64,000 bases of DNA from Enoplosus armatus (GCF_043641665.1 NC_092192.1:2701658-2765657), one strand, 5' to 3'; shown: positions 49,811-62,342, counted from the stretch's first letter. Notes: a model not told the origin generated them from the sequence alone. Numbers and translations: made by a program.

Positions 49811-50183
49811 AGGTTACTTCGTTTGAAATCATGACTGAATTAATTCATTGTTTTCTGCATGTGGTGTAATGATCGAGTGGTTTGATTATAGACTTGATCT
49901 ATTTATGTCAACTATTAACACAGAAGATCTTACCTCGTCGGTAAACTCCGTTATCTTGTCCTGAAGTTAGTTAGCTAACTAGCAAATGTTAGTAATGCAG
50001 TTACTTGCAACACGTTACAAATGACTGTCTTCCCTTAACATATTCTATTTGTTCATATTAGCTGGCTAACCTAGCTGAACCTCGCTAACATTAGCTTAGA
50101 TTTAGTTTGCGAGGAAGCTGTCGTGTTGATTTGCCCACATAGAGTCCATGTTTATTAGTCTTGGACAAACCTTTCTCACAGTA

Positions 50184-50255
50184 GACCTCGTGGCGCAACG
50201 GTAGCGCGTCTGACTCCAGATCAGAAGGTTGCGTGTTCAAATCACGTCGGGGTCA
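50184..50255 (+). tRNA. tRNA-Trp (CCA)
   Basis: 72 bases matching vertebrate tRNA-Trp: acceptor GACCTCG..CGGGGTC, A-box TGGCGCAACGG, anticodon loop GACTCCAGA (CCA), B-box GTTCAAATC. A TTTT terminator follows at about 50260. It is transcribed away from tRNA-Glu, 373 bases off. Confidence 0.97.
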
Positions 50256-50259
50256 AATC

Positions 50260-51980
50260 TTTTCCTTTCTTTAGGAAGAATTCATTGGCACAGAGTTTAT
50301 ATCTACCTTTATATTTCTGTATTTGTACATTTAGAGTAAATTGCTTACTCTGCATAGGCTGCCAACCTAGTTTCTGCTCTGGGGATTATTACACTTATCT
50401 AATCTAATCTACATCATGACATAATGAAATCGTTGCAGGGAATATTGGATGAAGACGGGATTAATATAGAATACAAAGGTCTGTTTAAATTAGGTCAGTG
50501 AGAAGTTAAAAAGGTAGGTGTCAGCCAAACAGAGTGAGAAGTGGAACCTCTGATGTTCAAATCAACATTTTGTCCTCGACATCCTCAGCCTCATTTTTAA
50601 ATGTGCTGCAGAGTGTTGACATTGAGGCTTTTTAAAGACAGACCTACATTCTCTATAACCTACTTCTGTCCTGTTTGTCCCACAAATCCTGGAAACCTTC
50701 ATCCATCTGCTTTTACAGAACTCAGATTATGAAACGCTGTGGTCTGAGCAGCCTGATACAGGAAAGTCAGAAGAATATAAATGGAAGATTATTTAGCATC
50801 GATTAATTTCAGAAGGGGTAGTTTGCCATATTTGCCATTGCCATATTTAAAAGTTCCAATAAATGTTTTATAAGCAAAGATCTTTAACAGAAACCCAAAG
50901 TGAGCGTTTGTGTCTTGCGTGGGGGAGGCACTGCTGATACCTTAACATTTTAAACAATCATGAAGCTTCACGTTTTGTTTTATTATTGTACACATATATT
51001 GAGCCAATAAATAAAAACAAAGCTTTACAGATCGCATGCTTTGAAATAGAACGCTTCCACACAAAAGTCACAAACGGACATATAATTATTTTTTTTACAG
51101 CAAACAAATAAATTCATCTTTTACTAGGAATTGTAGCTTTTTCGTAGCTTCTTTTTCGTAGCTTCTTTTTCTTGCGGTGCGAATGTGAAGCTAACAGCGA
51201 GGTAGAGCTGAACACATCAAACCAAAGCAAAACTAAGCAAACCAAAGTCCCACTGGATTGCCGGAGAGTAAAATCTAAGCAAGTATTGCCAATTTTGTTA
51301 CACTGTCGTGATGTTAGCTGTGTGCAGAAGCCCAGAGCCGCTGTGATGGCTAAACATATTTTAGGCCAGTTAACTTGAAATCTCGACATTACAAATGGTG
51401 CTCATATTTAGGTGTTTGTTCGTAACATTTTGAGATAAAGACTTGATGATTGAATGTCGTCTGGAGATGTGTTTTGAGAACCAGGACTTATTCGCTTTCT
51501 CTCAGCTTTCTCGAGAAGATTGATGTCACTCTCACACTAACACGTTATATCTTGTTTGTTTAATCTGTACAAAAAATGTGTATGTGCTTTTTATTATAAA
51601 CTATATATTTGTGAGGTGTTTTTTTTAAGTAGGAACCAATGAGTTTGGAGCTGAGAGCTCCAGACAGACACTATAATAAAGACAATATAGACTTGTTCTT
51701 TAAAGTCACAACTAAATGAAAAAATAGTTTTGACCTTTTTGGCAATGTCAATTAATATAATTATAATGTCAATTTAAAAAATATATAAATAAAATATGAC
51801 AAATTTATTTTCCCAGTACTTTCTAAATTCCATAACATTTACTCTAATGGCCGCCTGCCTTTCTCCATCTAACTGATCTCCCATTGGTTTACACTTGTAT
51901 TTGAACTGTTGCAACAAATTAAGGAAGAAAAAAAGCTCCCAAAAGCTATTTCATTGCAACTTTTACGACATACGATGAAT
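50260..51980. other. Intergenic downstream of ncf1
   Basis: Holds the ncf1 3' untranslated region next to 51987, with AATAAA in minus orientation at 51804-51809 about 180 bases after the stop. No other gene is recognised. Confidence 0.5.
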
Positions 51981-51987
51981 CCCCATG

Positions 51988-53423
51988 CTAGCTGGAGGAG
52001 CTGGAGCGTGATTTGTGGATGCTGACTTTCTTGCGGGTGTTGTCGCTGCAGCGCTCCAGGATGAGCTCCGGACTGGGCCGGGGAGGGATGACCGGCGCCT
52101 CCTTCTTCAGCTCGCTCTCTGAACTGGAGCTAGACTGCTCGGGAATGTTTTCTGTTGGTTACAAATAACATAATTATTAGTTCGTATGTGTGATGGGAGT
52201 GGGTTAATGGATGGATTGTTGTATTTGTTTTCTACTTTCTTGCCGCAGACGTGACAACCTGCCCTGAGCTGCTGAAACATGTAAGTATGAACATGTTTTC
52301 ATTACCCTGGTTCTTCCTCTCCCTCAGTGGTGACTTTGCAGCGTCGGAGTACTTGTTTGGTTCGGCGAGGCGGCTGCCCTTCTGCTGGAGGTATCGGCGG
52401 CTGTTCCTGCGGTAGGAGTCCTGGCTGAGCTGCTGACGACCCTTCTTGTGGATGCTCTTGGCGTTTCGGATGGAGGACCTGAGACCGGAGAAGGACACCC
52501 AGAATTGTACTGGTAAGTAGACGTGGTGGGTGTTGATCTCACATATTTTTACAATCTCCCAAATCCTAGAACATCCTCCAGCTTTTGAGTTTCAAAATAT
52601 TAACAGTGAGATGAAGAATAGTTGAAATGACAAATAAACTTTGATCTTGAACTTGTGTACAGCTGAACTCACATTGCACGATTCTTAATAGTGCATGCTA
52701 ATTAAGCAACATGACAACATGATAAATGCTAACTGTACACGTTTACATGATGTTAGAATGTTCATCATTCAATTCAATTCAAATCAATACAACTTTATTC
52801 ATCCCTGCAAGATCTACAGTGTACAGCAACTTGCCTAAGTCAGTAAGCTTGTGGAATTTGTAATGAATACATTAATAAATGAATCTAAAATCTAAAAGAA
52901 ACTTAGTAGTGAAGCACTAAGAACGCAAAAAACATGTTTGTGGAGCGTTTATGCCTCAAATTATCCGTCAAAAACCTTTTAGGGCTCTGTTTCCTAATAA
53001 AGACACCGTTTCAATATACAATAACGTAGGTTTTTAATGTTTTTATGGAAACATATCTAATCAATTTTCAAAGATTAATGTTAGTTTAGTCGCAGAAACA
53101 GGTGAATTCATGACAGTCAGCAGCAAAGAGGAATAAAATGACAAACTGTGGTGCAACAGAGTGAGAAAGTTTAAAACAACCCACTTCCTTTTTTGTCTCA
53201 AGTGACTAAATACACCCAAGTGGCCACAGAGGAACTACGTGGAAACCTGCACATCTGTGGGTATCATCCATATCAAGTCATTACATTGGACAATTTTAAC
53301 AGTTTAACTGTTCATATTTAAGATCTCTTTACTAGATTAGATTAGTACTAATCTAATTCCTGAAATGGGCAGGAGCTTTTTACAAATTGCAGGTGATACT
53401 TTTCAATGATTTTTAAGATTTCT

Positions 53424-53459
<36 letters not shown>

Positions 53460-56400
53460 TAAGCTGTAAGGTTTGAATGACTTCTATTTACAGTCATCCT
53501 GTGTAAACTCTGACAAACCTGCGGGGTGGTGGTTTCTTTCCCTGCAGCTTCAGCCTCTCTGCTTCATATCTTTCTTTCTTGTCGGCCTTATGCAGGAACA
53601 TGGAGGGGAAATAACCGGTCTCATCTCCTTTCCTGTTAAAAAAAATGGATTTAATTTAATTTATAACAAAAAACAGTATCCAAATTAACTAATAACTGTA
53701 TGCTAAGTTTTAGAAGATGTTAAAATGGGAATATACGTGGCTGTACAGATGGCAGTGTAAGGCTGTGAGAGGCTCAGAGTGAAATATCTTGACAAATATT
53801 CATCAATAAATACAGCGATAAATAAATATAAATATCCAAAAATGTTTGCCGCTGAGCAGGTCATGTACAGTGGCTTTTTGCAGCTCTTTCTCTGAAAACA
53901 GCTGCCTGCTACCACTGGAAACGATGGTATGAGAGGGTGAGAGTGAACCAAAACAGTAAAGTTGCAGCCGGACACATAAACAATGAGCTGAACTTCGCTA
54001 TAAAGCCCTGTAAAGCCGACAGGAGCTGCAGATTTGGGTGCTAATTCTCTGTAGGTTTACGAGCAACCCCTTTCACATGTTACACACTGTCATTTGATTT
54101 TTGTTATTATAAAAATGTCGGCCGCTTTAATGTGTGTGTGTGGATCATACCTGATGACCCACCAGCCGTCCAGCAGCTTGTGAATGACCTCGATGGTTTC
54201 ACCGAGCTCCAGAGAGATCTCGTCCTCCTGCTCCGCCTTGTAGGCTTTGATAGTGATGTGCAGCTCTCCTGCAGGGACACACAACACTGTTTAAAAAACA
54301 CACAAGGGGAAAGTGAAAATGTGACTGAAATGTTTCATTAAGAAAACATCTTGCCTTCGTAGTTTGGTTCAGCCTCCTCGGACTCCTCCGGTCCGTCCAG
54401 AGGCTCCAAGTAGGACGATGGAATCCAGCCCCGTTTGGACTCACACTGGCAGAACCACCAACCTGAACACAACAGTAGGACCACAGCAGCTAAAAACCTG
54501 GTCTCAGTTATCAAAGATGAAGGAGTATTGTATTTATTCTTCCAGATATGTTTTTTCATGTTAAGGTGACCATCTTAAATCAGACGCTACGTAGTGACAG
54601 CGACAAAGAATACATAGATTAAAATGGATTGACTGCATTTACATGGCACATTGATCTGAAGTGCACACACAACAATGGCAGCGAGCTACCATACAAGGTT
54701 GGTCTAACAATCTGGAGGAAATTAGGGTTCAGTGTTTTGCTCATGGACACTTGTCGAACCACCGACTACTGGACAGCCTACTCTACCTACTAAGCTCAAA
54801 ACTCAGGATTTGCTTAAAGCCCCTGAAAACCTAAAAATCAAATCAAGTATTTTTCTATAACATTAAATATGATTAAATATGCATCACTCCAAGTTAAAGT
54901 CCAGGTACAAAAACGTATCTATTATGAGTTAAACAGTCAAAAACTCAACTAGTCTGGTCCATCAGGACTATGTGGGTGTGGTTTGAGCTGATGACTTTAA
55001 GGGTTTTAACTCACCGTTCTGATTTTTCTCCACAATTTCCACCAGGTCTCCGGTGTGTAGATTGATCTCATGTTTGGACGTCTTGGTGAAGTCTGCGATC
55101 ACTCTGTAGGTGTCCAGTATGATGGGGCCAGAAATCTCTGAGGGGTAAAACACAATTTAATTTCAGGAAACACCTGCAACATTAACAGGAAACTGATTTG
55201 CAATTTCAAAATGAGTCCAGTAGCAGTTTCCAAAACTCATAGCTGCAGTTAAAGTCAAGCCCTGTAAGTTACAACTGAAGTTATTAACTTGCCGGAGAAA
55301 TACAACATATTAAGTACATTTATACATAAACCAGTATATCAGAATAATCCAGCAAACAAATAAAAAACCATGCAAAGAAAAGACCGTTAGAAGCCATCCA
55401 GCCATGATTCCTTTCAGTATTAAGTTATTAGAAACACATTTTGCCATTTTCAAAATGTTGTTAACAATCAAGGCTGTAATTTTAAGCATGTAGTGAATTT
55501 GTTAAAGCGTTTTGAAATGATTCTTACCGGATGCGTTGCCTCTGGCCAACTCCCTGGACACCACAAACGTCTCGTTTCTTTTCAGTCTGAAGAGGAAATT
55601 ATCATCAATTTACTGATCTGCCATTATTATGCTCTACTATCTAATACATCAGCTATAAAGGAGGCAGAAGTGTGTGTGATATACTGACGTGTTTGGGGCA
55701 GGTGGGTTTTCGTCCTCGGGTCGGACCTTGAACAAGCTGGTGAGGTGTTTGCAGCGGGAGATGTGAGGCGGCAGGTTGATGAGAGAGTGACAGTACTCCG
55801 CTAAGGTGCTCTGCCTGGTTTCTGTCGACTTCTGGCTGTCCAGCCACCGCGGCGCTGAGGACACAAGCACAACCACATCATCACATCACATAATCAAAAA
55901 GTTTGTTATCCTCTTAAATACATTTAAGGCATCTCAGAGATAACACATCAATGAGTTTAACAGCCAAGACCTGAAGTACATCCACATGTCAGTCCACGGT
56001 TAAAATTAAATGAAATAAAATCCAAGCGATCCATGGACAGTTAGCAAATATCTTTTTTCTTCGCCTCTGCAAGGTGAGTTTTGAAGACATATAACGATGT
56101 ATATTACTTTATATTTGATTACAACTTGTTCGGGATAGCAGGACCTCTGTATTTGATTGTGTATTGATATTAAGATGTACAACAGTAATGTAACTGAAAG
56201 TCCTTCGAAGACCTGGGGGAATATCAATGAAGGTCTTATAAATAAATTAACGTAGGATGACAAGACAATATTACAATAGTTAAATATTTTCAAAAACAGT
56301 TTGGTGAACTGTGCGGAAGTTATGGTCAGAAGATGTCTAGTGTCTAGTACATAATTACATGCAGCCATTAATTTGTAAGCTTTGTTTTGCATTTTATTAG

Positions 56401-57725
56401 TTTAATCGCACACAAATACCAATTTATTGTTTATTAAAACTAAGGGCTCAGTGGTTACTCTGCCCTGTCCTTTAAGATTTCTGGCTTTTTAAAACCTCTT
56501 TTCCAGCTTGCAAGAGTTCCTCTTGCGATTGTGACTTTCAAGAGGTGGAAATTTCCAGACCTGTGTAGGTAGGCTGCTGTTGCATCAGGGTTGAGGTTTT
56601 GTCTTTGCTTCTCTTTCTCTACTTTGCAACAACTGTTTTGTAATTAAGGTTTCTCAAGGGGAATGTGTTGAGTTCTGTTTTCATGAAAACTATCCCTGAA
56701 CGTCTGAACAGGAACAGAAAATGATCTGGTGAAGTGAGCACAGGTTTTAGTCTTTGTTCGGACGTGATGGTATCAAACCAAACCTGGCAACCTCACTGTA
56801 GGCCACAGCCACTGCAGCCATCGTTTGTTGGTCAAGAAATAGTTCAAGCATGCAACTCTCCCCTAAAGCCACCATCTGCCTTTTTCACATTTCAGTTTGT
56901 GCACAGATTAAACTAAGTTAGAATTAGTTAGTTAGCAATAAAGTTGTCGGTAGGTCTTCAGAAGTTTTCTGACGACTCAGCAATACTTGGATGTATCAGT
57001 AAGGGTGATGAAGAGGAGTACAGGGCTGCTGTGGACAACTTTGTCACATGGTGCGAGCAGAACCATCTACAGCTCAATGTGACAAAGACAAAGGAGCTGA
57101 CTGTTGATCTGAGGAGGACCAAGGTGCCGAGGACCCCTGTTTCCATCCAGGGGGTCAGTGTGGACATTGAAGAGGATTACAAGTACCTGGAAGTTCACAT
57201 AGACAATAAACTGGACTGGGTAAAGAACACTAATGCCCTCTACAAGAAGGGCCAGAGCCGTCTCTATCTTCTGAGGCGGCTGAGGTCCTTCAACATCTGC
57301 CGGACTATGCTGAGGATGTTCTATGAGTCTGTGGTGGCCAGTGCTATCCTCTATGCTGTTGCATGCTGGGGCAGCAGGCTGAGGGTGGCGGACTCCAACA
57401 GACTCAACAAACTGATCCGCAAGGCCAGTGACATTGTGGGGGCGGAGCTGGACTCTCTGACGGTGGTGTCAGAGAGGAGGATGCTGTCTAAGCTGCGGGG
57501 CATCTTGGACAATGCTTCACATCCTCTCCATGACGTACTGGTCGGACACAAGAGCAGCTTCAGTGGGAGACTCATTCCTCCCAAATGCACAACTGAGCAA
57601 CACAGGAAATCATTCCTGCCTGTGGCCATCAGACTGTTCCACTCCTCCCTCTGAGTGTCAGACACTCAGAAGAAACAGACTGGAAATCTGGACCTGCTTC
57701 ATATACCACCTCATTAGTCAGTGCA

Positions 57726-57776
<51 letters not shown>

Positions 57777-58895
57777 TTGTTATTGTATATATTTTTCACT
57801 TTTATTTTTCACTTAAATATTGTAAATGTGTATATTCTTAATTTTTTATATCTTATTTTTGTACATACTCTCATTTCTAAATTCATGCTACTTTCGACTC
57901 TTGAATGGGAGCACCCCTCCTGTATAATTTCCCCCCAGGGATCAAATAGTACATTTTAACATTGTGATAGCAGCCTTGTTGCAGTTTGCTTAACTGATAT
58001 AAAAACGAGAAGTAGATTTACCCACATGTGTTTAACATCCGCAGATGCTTCCTGAAAGAACATTACAGCAGGCAGTGGGGTTTTTTAACCGGAGAGGAGG
58101 TTGGTCAATTTTTCCTTCATCATTAAAATGCCTCATCTACTTCATTATTATCTTTTATCTATACTAGTCATGGTGTAATATATCCAGTTTGATCTATCCA
58201 CTCTGCAGCTTGTCAAAACAAATGAACTAACTAACAAAGCAGAGTGACTTCCTACAAAACCAAAATGCAGAAACGAGAGTTGAACAGCCCGGATGGCAGG
58301 ACAACTAGTAACTAGTGGCGACAGAATGAAACATAATCTGTACTCTTTTATATACAAACAGCTTAAATATAGTGAATTTGTTTTGGGGGTTTTTTTTTAC
58401 CTGGCAATGAAGGGATGATTCTGTCCCTCTTTTCTATCTGACCAGACTCGATGGGAAACATCTCCTTCAGCGATTTCTGTCGCCAAAATATAAAAGATTG
58501 AGAGAAAGATGAGCACAGATTCAAGAACTGCATTTTGTTTTGGTTTTACTTCATTTATTTCCACCATCAGCAGAGCTTTTATTTTGTAGCGCTGAGGAAC
58601 TCACGTGGAAGGTGTGGATCTCAGGATACGTCCTGTAGATCAGCTTCTCAGAGAGGTCGCTCCACTTCACCATCAGCATGTACACCTGCACATACAGACA
58701 GTACAACAACACATTACATTACACTTAAACACAACAACATCTATTATTTTCAAAGACTAGATTCTTGATTTGAAGCTTCTTTAGCAGAATTTCTGTTTGT
58801 AGAGAAAATGTTTTGAGCCTTACATAGTGCTGACTCGGGTAGAGACGTTTCTCGAAGCCCAACAGCTCCACATGCCTGACGTAGGTCCCCTCCAT
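51988..58895 (-). CDS. ncf1: Neutrophil cytosolic factor 1 (p47phox)
   Basis: Cytosolic organiser of the phagocyte NADPH oxidase. Once phosphorylated it binds p22phox and membrane phosphoinositides and brings p67phox to gp91phox. Coding exons (minus): 58895-58824, 58685-58605, 58476-58401, 55854-55689, 55586-55528, 55137-55015, 54462-54355, 54268-54151, 53632-53519, 52478-52306, 52151-51988; in frame, 417 aa (human 390). The PX domain (about 1-125) keeps R42 and R90, which bind phosphoinositide. Two SH3 domains (about 157-213 and 227-285) carry [19 protein letters not shown] and [16 protein letters not shown]. The autoinhibitory basic region has RRSSIRN (S307, S308) and RRNS (S332), matching human S303, S304 and S328. 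The proline motif PVIPPRPS (383-390) should bind p67phox. Intron 7 has a GC donor. Intron 3 holds a LINE. Confidence 0.95.
52770..52835 (-). repeat. Retroelement 3'-tail fragment in ncf1 intron 9
   Basis: In minus orientation it ends in ATTGAATTGAATGA after CAAGTTGCTGTACACTGTAG..GGGATGAATAAAGTTGTATT, a teleost retroelement tail of the ATTGA-repeat type. Confidence 0.55.
53426..53462. repeat. (AT)n microsatellite in ncf1 intron 9
   Basis: AT dinucleotide run. Confidence 0.95.
53885..54060 (+). repeat. Dispersed repeat in ncf1 intron 8
   Basis: Counterpart of 43725-43900 (see there). Confidence 0.5.
56944..57715 (+). mobile_element. L2/Rex-like LINE fragment in ncf1 intron 3
   Basis: Encodes an open 236-codon piece of reverse transcriptase: [20 protein letters not shown] at the catalytic site, [20 protein letters not shown], then the C-terminal [16 protein letters not shown]. 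It is 5'-truncated just before the catalytic motif. It is antisense to ncf1 and related to the family C fragment at 15.2-15.8 kb. The unbroken frame suggests a young insertion. Confidence 0.85.
57728..57772. repeat. (TA)n microsatellite at LINE 3' flank
   Basis: About 44 bases of TA repeat directly following the LINE 3' region. Confidence 0.95.
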
Positions 58896-58961
58896 GCTGA
58901 GATACACCGGAGTGACAGAGTCCAACTGAGATAAAGAGCACCAGACATGAAGCTTATATAA

Positions 58962-59010
58962 CGTGTGTGTGTGTGTGTGCGTGTGTGTGTGTGTGTGCGT
59001 GTGTGTACAG
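58962..59010. repeat. (GT)n microsatellite near ncf1 start
   Basis: GT run with scattered GC interruptions, about 70 bases upstream of the ncf1 start codon. Confidence 0.95.
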
Positions 59011-59515
59011 TATCCCATCAACATACCGCAAGAGTTAGTTCCTCTTTGAAAGTAATGTAACTGCATCACAGAGAAAAAGAAACAAGGAAATATTATTGCT
59101 TTCACTCGTCAACTGTTGGAACAATAATAATGCTATTAACATACGAATAATGATATTTAAATGTAATACAAATAATAGCAATGGTAGCAGCAGCCAAGGT
59201 TTAGTAAAAAGTACAATATTTGCCTAAGAAATGTGATGAAGTAGTTTGACTCAGACCATCTCACCAAAACTCACCTGGAGACCCACCCCCACCCATACAG
59301 ACCATACTTTACAAGAACTTTGTAGTAATATTTCTGAAATTAACTATGATAATTTGTAGTGATACATTTAATACAAACCCCTGTACAATATTACATAATG
59401 ATATTAATGTATTTCTATGACTGTTTAATGTTATAGGCAAATTGGTTTTTTTTACACTGCGTCAGATTAGATTCTATACTGATTTTAAAACCATAGTTTG
59501 TGAAGATGTCATACT

Positions 59516-60225
59516 CAGTGGTGGAAAGTAACTAAGTACATTTACTCAGAATCAGAATCAGAAATACTTAATTGATCCCCAGGGGGAAATTGTACTCAAG
59601 CACTGTACTACAATATTGAGGTACTACTTGAGTATTTCCGTGTTGTGCTGCTTTGTACTTCTATCCCACGAGGGATAGATTAGAGGGAGGGATTTATACT
59701 TCTATTCCCACAACATCTCAGAGGGAAATATTGTACTTTTTACTGCACTATATTTATTTTGACAGCTATAGTTACTGGTGACTTTATATAAGATAAGCTT
59801 ATAAATTAAATATGTTTAATCTTCAACACACTGTTAAAGATTAAACCTGTGGTTACTGAGCCTATTTGATTTGTGACCTCTTACAATAAAGCAGTGCCTG
59901 GTTGAGGCCATTTATCATGTTTCAGATGTCTATGAGTAGTTAGCAGTTCCACCAAAGAGACATTTCACCTCTAAACTTCTCAGCTGGTTTCATTTAAATA
60001 ACTGTTTAAGAGACATAATAATGTATCAGTCACAGGAGTCATTTTACTGTAGAACAAGTACTTTTACTTTTGATACTTACACTTACACAAGACTTTAACT
60101 TGTAATACCGTATTTCTAATGTATGTAATGTATGTTACTTGGCAATAAACAGTTTCTGATTCTTTCTATATTTGCATTTTTACTTAAGTAAAATATCTGA
60201 GTACTTCTTTCTCCCAGTACTCCCT
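59516..60225 (+). repeat. hAT-like MITE interrupted by LINE-type tails
   Basis: AGTGGTGGAAAGTAACTAAG begins a copy of the 46512 repeat. It is interrupted at about 59546-59597 by a LINE-type tail (CAGAATCAGAATCAGAAATA, then GATCCCCAGGGGGAAATTGT). Further parts follow (GAGGGAAATATTGTACTTTT near 59721; TACTTTTACTTTTGATACTT near 60058). A second LINE tail lies near 60119-60162. Confidence 0.6.
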
Positions 60226-60229
60226 TGTC

Positions 60230-61065
60230 AGAAGCCGTATCAGTGCCAGCAGTAGCAGAAATTCTTGTAGTTGCATCTTTAACTGACTCGAAAGCAGTAA
60301 ATGGTCAAATTTGAAGAAATCTTGCAAGTTAAGAATTCCCCTCCAAACTGTTTCTCAATAGTCCAGAAGGGGAATCACCGTGTTGATGTCACCCTGCATG
60401 AACACACCGACTCTGTCCTACACAAAAAACATATTTTATTTCTGTAGCAACCGTTTTTTCTTTTTTGGTCACTCGTGTGGGCTTTCAGAGGGGCTTTCAG
60501 CTAAACTTGTGATTCCCAAAAACTTTTGCAACAGGCAAAGAGGAACAAAAACAGTGTAAAAAGAAACACAAACAAACCCACACTGATAAACTTCCTCCGT
60601 TGTAGCCACTGAGAAAAAGGTCAGTGAGGCTAATGACTTCAGTTTGCATTTAGATTTCTGTCAAATTAAAGTGATCGCCACAATATAGAATGACATTTCA
60701 AGAGTTCAAAAAGGTGAAGGTGTTTATATTTGGAGAAAGCAGATGATTTCCTTCCCGTAAGACATCCAGAGTCACATTACTGAGTCACTGAGGGAGCAGC
60801 TAATGACTCACTTATTACTACATCCGAACACACACATCAGTGTGTATTAGTGTGTCTTTGACAAACATTTTACCATAAATTCATAATCACTTCCTGGAAT
60901 GTTTCCCAGAAAGAACCGTGTAATATAATTATAGATAAAAATAGACAGTGGTGGAAGAAGTACTCTGTCCATTCTTTCCAGAAAGTTATTAAGAAACTTT
61001 TTACAGGTAGGGTTCGGACTCTTTTGGGTAGACTGGATAACTATAGATATTGAAATTGACGTAAC
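60230..61065. other. Intergenic, no gene seen
   Basis: A/T-rich spacer with an hAT-like scrap near 60950; no gene recognised. Confidence 0.45.
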
Positions 61066-61071
61066 AGCTAA

Positions 61072-61144
61072 GTTTCCGTAGTGTAGTGGTTATCACGTTC
61101 GCCTCACACGCGAAAGGTCCCCGGTTCGAAACCGGGCGGAAACA
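61072..61144 (+). tRNA. tRNA-Val (CAC), copy 1
   Basis: 73-base tRNA: acceptor GTTTCCG..CGGAAAC, A-box TAGTGTAGTGG, anticodon loop CCTCACACG (CAC), B-box GGTTCGAAACC. A TTTT terminator follows at about 61148. Confidence 0.97.
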
Positions 61145-61375
61145 TCCTTTTCATACTTGGAACACACACATTGTGTTTCTATTTCTAATCTGCCAGCAAA
61201 CGCTCATTTATACTATGACTTCCAGGTTCATGTATTTAATTTGTGATTGTTACAAACCAAAACAAATGTGTTCCCATTTTCTCTGGTGCATTGCTTTTTT
61301 CACAAGGGTCCATCAACACCAACACCACCCAAAAATCAAGCTATTTAAATCAACATGGCGGCGCTTTTTTATGTT
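61145..61375 (+). repeat. Duplicated tRNA-Val 3' flank, copy 1
   Basis: Matches the flank of tRNA-Val copy 3 (63811-64000): ATGACTTCCAGGTTCATGTA, CACAAGGGTCCATCAACACC, CAAGCTATTTAAATCAACAT. A partial third copy lies at about 61427-61495. Confidence 0.85.
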
Positions 61376-61596
61376 ATGTTTGTAACACTGAGTGAGATTT
61401 CCTTTTCATTTGTTTTATTAGATAAAACTCGTTACACACATTTGTTCCCATTTCTCTTGCATTGCTTTTTTCACAAGGGTCTGTCATTTTAGTCAAACTT
61501 GAAGGTGGATTCAAGATATTAACTTCTGTGTGGAAAATAACGTACCCACACCCCAAATAACGGTGTTTTTCCAACAACAAACCCTGTATTATCCCA

Positions 61597-61790
61597 GGGA
61601 CGGTAAGAACAGCTACAGGAGGAAGATGGAGGATCAGCTGCAGCAGAACAATATCAGTGGAGTCTGGAAGGGCCTTAAAACCATCTCTGGCTGAACCAAA
61701 CTCACAGCATGTGGGGGACCGGAAGCGGGTGAATGATCTGATCATCAACAGATTTGATCAGGCATCTGCCCACCCCCCGGCCCAGTCCAC
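61597..61790 (+). mobile_element. LINE ORF2 linker fragment
   Basis: Encodes NSYRRKMEDQLQQNNISGVW followed by KGLKTISG, a stretch typical of the region just upstream of reverse transcriptase in fish LINEs. Followed by C-rich non-coding sequence. Confidence 0.65.
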
Positions 61791-62045
61791 TCTGCTGCAA
61801 CCCCCATCGTCTGCAACCCCTGCATACTGCCCCACCCCCACCTTCTCCCCCCTTCACACAACAGTCAGCTCGCAGCCATCCTCCACATCCATGGCACTTC
61901 CTGCCCAATGCCCCACCCCCAACCCCCAGCATACAGCCCCCTGCTCCAATCTGTCCCTCACAACAAACCATACACAAACACACCATACAGCCCACGCTTC
62001 TGGGGCACATTTCCTGTATGTTCCTGAACAGGTCATTATCACGGA

Positions 62046-62118
62046 GTTTCCGTAGTGTAGTGGTTATCACGTTCGCCTAACACGCGAAAGGTCCCCGGTT
62101 CGAGACCGGGCGGAAACA
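62046..62118 (+). tRNA. tRNA-Val (AAC)
   Basis: 73-base tRNA almost identical to the CAC copies. It has anticodon loop CCTAACACG (AAC) and one compensated T-loop difference (GTTCGAGACC). The AAC anticodon would be edited to IAC in eukaryotes. T-runs follow downstream. Confidence 0.97.
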
Positions 62119-62342
62119 AGACTTTACTTTTCCTTGACGATTTATGTTCATACATATATCAAAAAGGCCAACCACACGTCATGTGTCATTCACACATAGC
62201 TCTCTACTGCTTTGTGCATTCTCATTATTCCTTTACCTGTCACCTTACCTGTGTGGGAACTATTGGGTCTCTGTAATAATATTAGTTGAAACGTCTCTGT
62301 TATAATATTATAAAAAGTACACTTTAGAACTGCTCTATTTGT

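Noticed and set aside
61702..62070. Cysteine/glycine-rich and proline-rich open frames around 61.7-62.07 kb on both strands
   Set aside because: They are low-complexity translations of a C-rich stretch next to a LINE fragment, and they run into a tRNA gene.
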